This document shows, piece by piece, positions 1-4,875 of a stretch of DNA of 6,253 nucleotides (position 1 is its first letter; each line of letters begins with the position of its first letter). The stretch lies in contig NZ_CALJAH010000038.1 of the NCBI RefSeq assembly GCF_938028185.1, positions 1 to 6,253 of the forward strand, read 5' to 3'. This stretch comes from an uncultured Cardiobacterium sp. GTDB taxonomy: Bacteria > Pseudomonadota > Gammaproteobacteria > Cardiobacteriales > Cardiobacteriaceae. The notes beneath the pieces were generated by a model that was given only the letters and a program-made list of their open reading frames with translations, made no database searches and was not told where the DNA came from. The position numbers and the translations under genes were made by a program.

Positions 1-40
1 ACAGGCGGTGGAGCGGGCTTTTATTGAGTATATTATTTAG
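1..40 (+). CDS. 3' tail of an upstream + strand gene (partial)
   Basis: Reading from base 2, thirteen codons give QAVERAFIEYII followed by TAG at 38-40. The peptide has an ordinary coding composition, and an intrinsic terminator in the same direction follows at 79-101, which suggests a real gene end. Too little is present to name a product. The stop is immediately followed by a copy of the repeat end (41-57). A second frame (from base 3) is also open here, so the reading is uncertain. Confidence 0.4.
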   Translation, partial: QAVERAFIEYII

Positions 41-57
41 GGTGGATGGCTATAACA
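41..57 (-). repeat. Remnant (one end) of the palindromic repeat found at 1521-1633
   Basis: The 17 bases ggtggatggctataaca are identical to 1617-1633, the right end of the full palindromic element. The similarity stops abruptly on both sides, so this is an end fragment. It abuts the TAG codon of the preceding partial gene. Seventeen exact matches in a window this size are unlikely by chance, especially as two other copies share the same end. Confidence 0.7.
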
Positions 58-78
58 CGGCGCGAAACCGGCAAGGAA

Positions 79-101
79 GGGTGCCCACGGGCATCCTTTT
101 T
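79..101 (+). terminator. Intrinsic terminator after the leftmost gene
   Basis: GGGTGCCC and GGGCATCC form a stem of about 7-8 pairs (one G-T wobble) with a minimal loop, followed by five T residues at 97-101. The T tract lies on the + strand side only, so it serves transcripts coming from the left. On the minus strand the hairpin lies just past the stop of the membrane protein gene at 141, but no T run follows it there. Confidence 0.6.
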
Positions 102-140
102 CGTATTTGTTACCGTCGGCAGCGCGAAAGCGGGGGAGGG

Positions 141-1163
141 TCATAACCCGTAATGGCGTTCGAGGACGGGCAACGCTGGTGGTGGCTCGCCGGGGGCGGT
201 GAGGTGTGCTGCGATGCTGGCGGCAATTTCGTCGCAGCGTGCGCAGGCCTGGTTGTCGCGGTTTTGCGGTTCGGACAGGGCGATGCGCAGGCGGTCATGG
301 CGCAGGTAGCGCGCGTAGGGGTGCGGTCGCCAGGTGAGGTGCAGATAGCTGCTGTATTTGTCGTAGGACTTGACGTGTTCGCTGTTGACGGCGTGGATGG
401 CCGCCCACGGGACGTGTGTTTCGTCATCGGGCGGGGCGTGCCAGTAATGCACGCCGTCGGCATCAAGGCGGATATAGGGTTTGTGCAGGGCGATGCGGTA
501 GTGTTGCGGCGTGCGGTAACGGCGCCAGGCGGCACGGGCGAGAAGGAGCGCGGCAAGGGTGGCGCTGATGGCGCCGTAGTCGCCGTCAAGCAGCGGGACG
601 GCGATGAGCAGGATGGTGAGGATGAGCGGGCTGTAGAGGGTTTCGATGCCATATTGGTACAGCGCGGTGCGGATGCCGGGTTCGCCGGTGTCCCAATGTT
701 GTTGCCAGTCGGCGGGGATGGCGACGGGCGGCCAGGGAGCGGGACGTGGCGGGTAGCGGGCGATGGTGGCGGCGATTTCGGCGCTACGCGGCTGTGCGGG
801 CAGGCGCAGGGTGAATGCGCGCAGGCGGTCGCCGTCGCGCCAGATGAGGGTAAGGCGGTCGCCGCGCGTTTCCTGGTCGATGAGGTCTGTCCAGGGCAGG
901 CGCAGGGCGCGCCAGCCGGGGGCGCGGTGGTGGCGGAGGGTGAGGCCGCGTGTGTCAAGGCGCAGCGTTTCGGGGCGGATGAGGTAGCGGCTTTCGCGCA
1001 GTGCGGTGTAGCCGCTGTACGCCAACAGCAGCGCGCAAAAGGCGAGGTGGCCGCCGTGCAGCGGGGTTTGCCGGGCGATGCGCCAGAGGAGCAGGGCGAG
1101 AATGGCGGTGGTGGCCAGGGCGAGCAGGGCGGGGGCGCGGCGGCGGGGAAAGGTGAGGGTCAT
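141..1163 (-). CDS. Membrane protein with two TM-hairpin plus PH-like segments
   Basis: This is a 340-aa protein of unknown function. The start at 1163 is chosen because its ATG overlaps the stop of the upstream gene as ATGA; the frame stays open upstream only because it runs antiparallel through GC-rich coding DNA. Hydrophobic segments lie at about 11-29, 36-55, 177-193 and 196-213. Each TM pair is followed by a soluble, beta-rich stretch (about 60-135 and 222-320) with a similar pattern: a basic/aromatic lead-in, LDxxG (69-73 and 233-237), then a PW pair (90-91 and 252-253) before a hydrophobic strand. This resembles bacterial PH-like domains of the YcxB/bPH type attached to membrane hairpins, but that match is by pattern only. 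The C-terminal part contains CARC (307-310). It is the third gene of a coupled operon with an HxlR regulator, and is probably an inner-membrane protein with both soluble domains on the same face. The substrate is unknown. Confidence 0.8.
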   Translation of the reverse strand: MTLTFPRRRAPALLALATTAILALLLWRIARQTPLHGGHLAFCALLLAYSGYTALRESRYLIRPETLRLDTRGLTLRHHRAPGWRALRLPWTDLIDQETRGDRLTLIWRDGDRLRAFTLRLPAQPRSAEIAATIARYPPRPAPWPPVAIPADWQQHWDTGEPGIRTALYQYGIETLYSPLILTILLIAVPLLDGDYGAISATLAALLLARAAWRRYRTPQHYRIALHKPYIRLDADGVHYWHAPPDDETHVPWAAIHAVNSEHVKSYDKYSSYLHLTWRPHPYARYLRHDRLRIALSEPQNRDNQACARCDEIAASIAAHLTAPGEPPPALPVLERHYGL

Positions 1164-1681
1164 GATGGTGCGTCGTCCGTGTTGTTGTAAGGGAAGGGCG
1201 GGGTGATGCGGTAAGCGATGGCGACGGCGTCCAGCCGTTGCCGGATGGCGAGGATTTCCGGCGCGAGGTTTTCGGCGATGAGCGGGCAGGGCTCCGCGAT
1301 GAAGGCGCGGGTTTGCGGATAGTTGCGCCCGATAAGGCGGGCGAGGGTGCGGATGTGTTGCGGGTTGTGCGCGTCGGCGTGGTGCAGGTGGATGCGGTAG
1401 CAGGTGCGGTCTTCCCGGACAGGCGGGATGTAAGTGGTGACGACCAGAAACATCGCACATTTCGGGCAATACGTCCCGCAGCAGGAATCTTCGATACGCG
1501 GCTCCACCGCGCCGCCGCAGTAGTATAGCCATCCACCGAAAGTTTCAGACAAGGCGCGTCGCCGAAGACAGTACGCAGTTGTACGGCGAGGCGACGCAAC
1601 ACAGTATGAGGCTTTCGGTGGATGGCTATAACAGCGGCCTTCCTGCAGGGCAGCATTGATGCCGTCAAACCCGTTTTTCAT
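1160..1681 (-). CDS. Cys-rich protein with L7/L12-C-terminal-like domain, carrying an in-frame repeat
   Basis: The 173-aa product is not a recognised gene. The start at 1681 is chosen because its ATG overlaps the TGA of the HxlR gene (ATGA); its own stop overlaps the next start in the same way. Residues 1-17 look native. Residues 18-53 are encoded entirely by the palindromic repeat 1524-1630, and native sequence resumes at about 54. A Cys cluster (C55, C67, C68, C72, C75, including CPKC) could bind a metal. Residues 94-160 have the strand-helix-helix-strand-helix-strand spacing of the ribosomal L7/L12 C-terminal domain: a strand around YRIHLHHAD, a helix around HIRTLARLIG, and an end around IRQRLDAVAIAYRI. 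Small bacterial proteins that join a zinc-ribbon-like N-terminus to this fold exist, so that is the working guess. The repeat insertion keeps the frame, so the protein may still be made, but its folding around the insertion is doubtful. Confidence 0.65.
   Translation of the reverse strand: MKNGFDGINAALQEGRCYSHPPKASYCVASPRRTTAYCLRRRALSETFGGWLYYCGGAVEPRIEDSCCGTYCPKCAMFLVVTTYIPPVREDRTCYRIHLHHADAHNPQHIRTLARLIGRNYPQTRAFIAEPCPLIAENLAPEILAIRQRLDAVAIAYRITPPFPYNNTDDAPS
1521..1633. repeat. Palindromic MITE-like repeat element with 19-bp perfect terminal inverted repeats
   Basis: The arms tatagccatccaccgaaag (1524-1542) and its exact reverse complement (1612-1630) bound a ~107-bp element. The inner parts are also imperfectly self-complementary: TCAGACAAGGCGCGTCGCC after the left arm resembles TCATACTGTGTTGCGTCGCC after the right arm read in reverse. 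The whole can therefore fold into one long hairpin. There is no room for a transposase, so any movement would be in trans. Partial copies occur at 41-57 and 2209-2260, both retaining the right-hand end. No clear target duplication is seen beyond possible TA dinucleotides. The element is read through as coding sequence on the minus strand with no stop codon. Confidence 0.85.
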
Positions 1682-2031
1682 CGTGTGGCCACCGTGGCGC
1701 GGTGCGCCTCGCCCCAGGCGCACATCGCGTTCAGTACCGGCAGCAGCGACTGCCCGCGCGCGGTCAGCGCGTATTCCACCCGCGGCGGCACTTGCGGGAA
1801 GACAGTGCGCGAGACGAGACCGTCGCGCTCCAGTTCGCGCAACGCCGCCGTCAGCGATTTGAAAGAAATGCCGCCGATGCGCCGCTGCAATTCGTTAAAG
1901 CGTATGGATGGCTGCGTGCCGAGCCAAAACAGAATCACCATCTTGTACTTGCCGCCGATGAGCGACAGCGTGTAACCAAAGCCCGTATCGGCAAGCGCGA
2001 CCGCGCCCGCCGTGCATGGCGTATTCAACAT
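1678..2031 (-). CDS. HxlR-family winged-helix transcriptional regulator
   Basis: The 117-aa length is typical of HxlR/DUF24 regulators, which act as dimeric DNA-binding repressors or activators of nearby genes. The family signature is present: a hydrophobic helix into LIGGKYKMVILFWL (24-37), FNEL (45-48), IGGISFKSLT (52-61), the recognition helix and turn TAALRELERDGLVSR (61-75), and the wing VPPRVEYALTARGQSL (81-96). Cysteines are only at 6 and 104. The Cys usually found about ten residues before the GGK motif is replaced by Thr16; Cys6 lies about twenty residues before it. A strong GGAGGTGA ribosome binding site precedes the ATG. The gene is divergent from the small gene and quinone reductase at 2130-2989, which it probably controls, and its stop overlaps the next operon gene. 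In YodB/HypR-type relatives, cysteines sense quinones or oxidants. Confidence 0.92.
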   Translation of the reverse strand: MLNTPCTAGAVALADTGFGYTLSLIGGKYKMVILFWLGTQPSIRFNELQRRIGGISFKSLTAALRELERDGLVSRTVFPQVPPRVEYALTARGQSLLPVLNAMCAWGEAHRATVATR

Positions 2032-2051
2032 GACTCACCTCCAGGAAAGTA

Positions 2052-2069
2052 ACGCACCGCAACGTGCGT
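2052..2069. promoter_or_regulatory. Candidate operator: inverted repeat ACGCAC-N6-GTGCGT
   Basis: A perfect 6-bp inverted repeat with a 6-bp spacer lies between the divergent HxlR and NTF2-like genes, between the candidate minus-strand -10 box and the HxlR ribosome binding site. Twofold symmetry and position fit a binding site for the dimeric regulator. It does not match the TACT...AGTA pattern of Bacillus YodB operators, so the assignment is inference. Confidence 0.35.
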
Positions 2070-2090
2070 ACTGTTCAGAAAACAAAGAGG

Positions 2091-2119
2091 ATTGTATGCT
2101 GCGCGTCCCTTTCACGCAA
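2091..2119 (-). promoter_or_regulatory. Candidate sigma-70 promoter for the HxlR operon
   Basis: Read on the minus strand, TTGCGT (2119-2114) and TACAAT (2096-2091) are separated by 17 bp. Transcription would begin near 2084, leaving a leader of about 50 nt that contains the inverted repeat at 2052-2069. The -10 box is good and the -35 box moderate. No equally good promoter was seen for the + strand genes; TATGCT at 2095-2100 is a weak -10 candidate for them. Confidence 0.4.
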
Positions 2120-2129
2120 AAGGAAACCG

Positions 2130-2438
2130 ATGAATCCCGACCTGCAAAACGCCGTGTGCCGCCTGATTGACGCCGGTTGTCATTACCGCCTCGACGCGCT
2201 GACGGCGTGCCATAGTCGTCCACTGAAAGCCTCATACGGTGTTGCGCCACCGCGCAATACCGCCGTGGCATTCCAGCCAAGCGAAGTGCAGGACGGCATC
2301 GGCTACGTCATCGCCACCCGTCGCCTTGACCTCGGCGCGGGCGAAAAACGCATCGCTTTCAACCTGATGTTGCGGCAAAACGCGACGGGCGACTGGCTCG
2401 TCTTCCGCGAACACGCCTTTATCCCTGGAGACGCCTGA
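2130..2438 (+). CDS. NTF2/SnoaL-like small protein with repeat-derived centre
   Basis: The 102-aa product starts at 2130, where AGGAA sits at the right distance; an earlier in-frame ATG at 2064 lacks this and overlaps the candidate operator. The N-terminal helix (MNPDLQNAVCRLIDAGCHYR) and the C-terminal part, with a GYVIATRRLDLG strand and LRQNATGDWLVFREHAF, resemble SnoaL/NTF2-like proteins of the DUF4440 type. These are small alpha-beta cone proteins with varied catalytic or binding roles, usually somewhat longer than this. Residues 28-44, where the family would have the rest of its first strands, are encoded by a half copy of the palindromic repeat. The central part of the fold therefore appears to be replaced, and the gene may be a non-functional but still open relic. 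Its stop overlaps the start of the quinone reductase (TGATG), so retaining translation could matter for coupling. The family assignment is moderate. Confidence 0.6.
   Translation: MNPDLQNAVCRLIDAGCHYRLDALTACHSRPLKASYGVAPPRNTAVAFQPSEVQDGIGYVIATRRLDLGAGEKRIAFNLMLRQNATGDWLVFREHAFIPGDA
2209..2260 (+). repeat. Half copy of the palindromic repeat inside a coding gene
   Basis: Bases 2211-2246 match the minus strand of 1630-1595 at 31 of 36 positions, and the match fades by about 2260 (roughly 40 of 50). The shared core gaaagcctcatac is exact. Only one arm and part of the centre are present; the opposite arm is missing. The copy is translated in the same frame as in the 1160-1681 gene, giving a similar peptide (PLKASYGVAPPRNTAV here, PPKASYCVASPRRTTA there). 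Confidence 0.8.
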
Positions 2439-2989
2439 TGAACAAAACCCTGATAATCCTTGCCCATCCCGACCTTGCCCACTCCACCATCAACCGCTGC
2501 TGGGCAGACGCGCTGGCGCAGCATCCCGACCGCTTCACCGTGCACGAACTCTACCGCGAATACGCCCACGGCACGATTGACGTCGGGCGCGAGCAGGCGC
2601 TGGTTGAGGCGCACCGCAGTCTGGTGCTGCAATTCCCGGTGTACTGGTTCAACTGCCCGCCGCTGTTGAAACAATGGCTGGATGACGTGCTCACCTACGG
2701 CTGGGCGTATGGCAGCAAGGCCACCGGCCTGCGCGGCAAAAAGGCGGGCATTGCCGTCTCGCTCGGTTCGCCCGTCGATGCCTACCGCGCCGGCGGCGAG
2801 ATTGGCGCAACGGTTGCCGAGGCGCTGCGCGCGTTTGCATTGACGGTGAATTATTGCCACGCCCTCTGGCAGCCTATTTTTGCCTTCCACGGCATTGACA
2901 GTACCGCACCTGGCTATGACGACGGCAAACGCGCCGAGGTTGCGCGCAGCGCCGGGGATTATTTGGCGCATCTGGCGCGGTATTACTGA
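2438..2989 (+). CDS. NAD(P)H-dependent flavodoxin-fold quinone oxidoreductase
   Basis: The 183-aa protein is of the Flavodoxin_2 family (NQO1/KefF/YwrO/MdaB type). These are cytosolic FMN or FAD enzymes that reduce quinones and other electrophiles by two electrons, avoiding semiquinone radicals. The start of the flavin phosphate loop is seen as LIILAHPDLAHSTINR (5-20). The family-typical block QFPVYWFNCPPLLKQWLDDV (65-84), then TYGWAYG (86-92), forms the flavin and substrate site. A later strand carries GIAVSLGSP (104-112), where the family has a flavin-contacting glycine-rich turn. Length matches the family (about 175-200). The start overlaps the upstream stop (TGATG), with GGAG 7 nt before it. 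It is divergent from an HxlR regulator, a usual partner of quinone reductases, and ends before a strong terminator. The exact substrate cannot be told. Confidence 0.9.
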   Translation: MNKTLIILAHPDLAHSTINRCWADALAQHPDRFTVHELYREYAHGTIDVGREQALVEAHRSLVLQFPVYWFNCPPLLKQWLDDVLTYGWAYGSKATGLRGKKAGIAVSLGSPVDAYRAGGEIGATVAEALRAFALTVNYCHALWQPIFAFHGIDSTAPGYDDGKRAEVARSAGDYLAHLARYY

Positions 2990-3020
2990 AACATCCGCGT
3001 CAAAACCGCCCATACCTGCA

Positions 3021-3049
3021 GGTGCGCCTTGGCGCACCGTTTTTTTTTT
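3021..3049 (+). terminator. Strong intrinsic terminator after the quinone reductase
   Basis: GGTGCGC and GCGCACC form a perfect 7-bp stem around CTTG, followed after one G by ten consecutive T residues (3040-3049). The T tract is on the + strand side, so it ends the 2130-2989 operon. The convergent gene finishing at 3054 has no T tract beyond the hairpin on its own strand, so it is not clearly terminated here. Confidence 0.9.
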
Positions 3050-3053
3050 GGCA

Positions 3054-3563
3054 TCACGGAATGCCGCTGTCCTGCCGCAACTCAACCCCGCATTCCGTCA
3101 ACAGCGCCGCCACCGCTGCCAGCCCCTGCGCGTCGGTGTCGTCGAAGGCGGCGAGTGTTTCCGCGTCCGCGTCCAGTACCGCCCACACCTTGCCGTCCGC
3201 ATCATGCAGTGGCACGACGATTTCCGATTGCGAACGTGAGGAGCAGGCGATATGGCCGGGATGGGCGTTCACGTCCGGCACGACGATGGTACGGTTTTGC
3301 GCCCACGCCTGGCCGCAGACGCCACGGCCACGCGCGATGCGGGTGCAGGCCAGCGGCCCCTGAAAGGCGCTCAGCACCAGTTCCTCACCGGCGACGCGAT
3401 AGAAACCAACCCACAACCAGCCGAACGCTTCCTTCAGCACGGCGGCAGTGTTGGCAAGATTGGCGACGGCATCGCTTTCATCTGCCAGCACCGCGCGCAG
3501 TTGCGGCAGGAGCTGGGCGTAGCGCGCCGCCTTGTCGGCGGCGGTCAGATGGATTTCGTGCAT
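3054..3563 (-). CDS. msrC: Free methionine-(R)-sulfoxide reductase (GAF domain)
   Basis: The 169-aa protein is a single GAF domain that reduces free methionine-(R)-sulfoxide to methionine in the cytoplasm, with thioredoxin as the usual reductant. Key parts are visible: WVGFYR (51-56), FQGPLACTRI (67-76), GRGVCGQAW (79-87), DVNAHPGHIACSSRSQSEIV (97-116), and a VLDAD strand (129-133). Cysteines 73, 83 and 107 keep the spacing (10 and 24) of the three catalytic cysteines of the Escherichia coli enzyme (84, 94, 118). Length is close to the usual ~160-165. The ATG lies 2 nt after the SDR stop with no strong ribosome binding site, so it is probably expressed by coupling to the SDR gene. It fits a redox-repair role beside the quinone reductase. 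Confidence 0.95.
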   Translation of the reverse strand: MHEIHLTAADKAARYAQLLPQLRAVLADESDAVANLANTAAVLKEAFGWLWVGFYRVAGEELVLSAFQGPLACTRIARGRGVCGQAWAQNRTIVVPDVNAHPGHIACSSRSQSEIVVPLHDADGKVWAVLDADAETLAAFDDTDAQGLAAVAALLTECGVELRQDSGIP

Positions 3564-3565
3564 GG

Positions 3566-4369
3566 TCAGTTCGATTTCGGGCTGGCGGCGCTACCGGCGA
3601 GCAGGCCGCCGTCGATGTTGTACTCGCTGCCGGTGATGTAGGTCGCTTCATCGGAGGCGAGCAGCATGGCGAGCGCGGCAACTTCTTCGACGCGACCCAA
3701 ACGGCGCACGGGAATGGCGCGTGCCATTTCGGCGAGGCGTTCCGGCCGTTGCGCTTCCGTGCCGCCGAGCATCGGCCACCACATCGGCGTGTCAATCGCC
3801 GCCGGGTGGATGGAATTGCAGCGAATGGCCAGCCCCTGCTGCGCGCAGTAGAGGGCGACGCTCTTGCTGTGGTTGCGAATCGCCGCCTTGCTCGCGGCAT
3901 AGGCGGCGGCGGTCGGGATGCCGACCAGACCGGAGCGCGAGGAAATGTTGATGATGGAACCTTTTCCTTGCGGGCGCATCGCGCCGATGGCGTAGCGGCA
4001 GCCGAGGAAAGTGCCGTCGAGGTTGGTGTTGAGCACCGCGTGCCAGTCGGCGAGCGAGACGTGTTCGGGGTCGTGGGCGGGGTTGGTCTCAATGCCGGTG
4101 ATGCCGGCGTTATTGACGAGAATGTCGAGCGTGCGCTGGTCGGCGGCGAGGGTTTGCAGCGCCGCTTCCCAGTCGCGCTCCTCACGCACATCGAGCGGCA
4201 AATAGCGGGCGTTGGCGCCGATGTCGGCGGCGACGCGCTCGCCGTCGGTGTGGTTGATGTCGCTCAAATAGACAAACGCGCCTTCGGCGGCGAACGCGCG
4301 GGCGATGGCTTCGCCGATACCGCGGGCGGCACCGGTGACGAGGGCAGTTTTTCCGGCAAGTCTGGACAT
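3566..4369 (-). CDS. SDR-family oxidoreductase
   Basis: The 267-aa protein is a classical short-chain dehydrogenase/reductase, an NAD(P)-dependent alcohol/ketone oxidoreductase that is usually a cytosolic tetramer. The nucleotide site TGAARGIG (12-19) is followed by Asp37 at the end of the second strand, which favours NAD over NADP. Then come LDV (59-61), NNAG (86-89), Asn116, Ser144, and the catalytic YAASK (Tyr157, Lys161). The C-terminus has the usual YITGSEYNIDGG (244-255). The start at 4369 is chosen because the Rossmann fold begins right there and GGAG lies 7 nt upstream; the frame is open further upstream without homology. It is the first gene of an operon with the methionine sulfoxide reductase. 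The substrate cannot be deduced; relatives act on sugars, cyclic alcohols and 3-oxoacyl compounds. Confidence 0.93.
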   Translation of the reverse strand: MSRLAGKTALVTGAARGIGEAIARAFAAEGAFVYLSDINHTDGERVAADIGANARYLPLDVREERDWEAALQTLAADQRTLDILVNNAGITGIETNPAHDPEHVSLADWHAVLNTNLDGTFLGCRYAIGAMRPQGKGSIINISSRSGLVGIPTAAAYAASKAAIRNHSKSVALYCAQQGLAIRCNSIHPAAIDTPMWWPMLGGTEAQRPERLAEMARAIPVRRLGRVEEVAALAMLLASDEATYITGSEYNIDGGLLAGSAASPKSN

Positions 4370-4399
4370 GGGATTGCTCCGGTTATGAAAGGAGACGGC

Positions 4400-4405
4400 A
4401 TTATA
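4400..4405 (-). promoter_or_regulatory. Candidate -10 box (TATAAT) for the SDR operon
   Basis: A perfect TATAAT reads on the minus strand 31 nt before the SDR ATG, placing the transcript start near 4393 and the ribosome binding site shortly after. No convincing -35 box lies at 16-18 bp, so the promoter may be weak or activator-dependent. Confidence 0.4.
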
Positions 4406-4415
4406 GCGCTGGCGA

Positions 4416-4445
4416 TTGACGGCATCGCCGCGCCGCTCATAGAAT
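4416..4445 (+). promoter_or_regulatory. Candidate sigma-70 promoter for the tandem 94-aa genes
   Basis: TTGACG (4416-4421) and TAGAAT (4440-4445) are separated by 18 bp, each five of six to consensus. A transcript starting near 4452 would have a ~100-nt leader before the first 94-aa gene. The site overlaps the region upstream of the SDR -10 box, so the two promoters are back to back and may compete. Confidence 0.45.
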
Positions 4446-4553
4446 CGCCGCATGGACAACGGCAAACGCGCAGCGCGCTTGTGCGAGGGCGATATTGCAA
4501 CACTGATGCGGCCATCCGCTGCATTTCCTTTTTTCATTGACCCAGGAGTTGCC

Positions 4554-4838
4554 ATGACTGCCAAAATTTATCCGACAAAAAGCTATCTCGACCCTGCTGA
4601 ACGCGAAGCGCTCTTGCGCGAAGGCAGGATGGATACTGTCTGTCTTGCCGAATCACATGAAGCGGATCATGCAGGTGATGAGGAAATGGCCTGGGCATGG
4701 CTCGCCTGTGCCAAATTACCTACCGGCTCATTAAAATCGCTGAAACGCTGGTATGGCGCCGATTTCATTCGCACGCGCGGCTTTGATACCAGCAATGCCG
4801 ATGCGGATTTGGGGCCGGACTGGCTGAATCGGCTCTAA
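4554..4838 (+). CDS. Small protein of unknown function, tandem paralogue 1
   Basis: The 94-aa protein is acidic and soluble, with no signal peptide or membrane segment. I do not recognise the family. It is 74 of 94 residues identical to the next gene. Invariant parts are KIYPTKSYLDPAEREAL (4-20) and the C-terminal block from PTGSLKSLKRWYGAD (56-70) to FDTSNADADLGP (77-88). The first half seems to be helical, with a WLAC motif (49-52). The start at 4554 is chosen for the AGGAG six bases upstream and because the paralogue begins at the same point; the open frame continues upstream to 4452 without support. It is first of a probable four-gene unit with its twin, a helical protein and a membrane protein. 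Duplicated small genes of this sort can be immunity proteins or variable adaptors, but nothing here proves that. Confidence 0.85.
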   Translation: MTAKIYPTKSYLDPAEREALLREGRMDTVCLAESHEADHAGDEEMAWAWLACAKLPTGSLKSLKRWYGADFIRTRGFDTSNADADLGPDWLNRL

Positions 4839-4875
4839 TCTGCATTCCCTCTTTTTATTTACCTAAGGAGCTGCC

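Noticed and set aside
110..958. 282-codon open frame on the minus strand
   Set aside because: Thr/Pro/Ala/Ser-rich shadow in another frame of the membrane protein gene.
153..1190. 345-codon open frame on the + strand
   Set aside because: Antisense to the 340-aa membrane protein; Gly/Val/Ala-rich low-complexity product without domains. The minus-strand gene has coupling to its neighbour and clear membrane segments.
1164..1532. N-terminal extension of the membrane protein to 463 aa
   Set aside because: The extension is Arg/His/Pro-rich, overlaps the 173-aa gene, and the ATGA-coupled start at 1163 begins directly before the first membrane segment.
4391..4402. Neisseria-type uptake sequence
   Set aside because: Read on the minus strand it is ATGCCGTCTCC, which lacks the ending GAA of the uptake sequence; it is a single inexact match.
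3029..4540. 503-codon open frame on the + strand
   Set aside because: It lies antisense to the SDR and methionine sulfoxide reductase genes, is Arg/Ala/Gly-rich with no motif, and is a GC-rich shadow frame.
4452..4553. Upstream extension of the first 94-aa gene
   Set aside because: The paralogue lacks it, no ribosome binding site fits, and the region holds the leader that is duplicated before the second gene.
4370..4564. N-terminal extension of the SDR protein
   Set aside because: The Rossmann fold starts at 4369 with a ribosome binding site; the extension has no homology and covers the promoter region.
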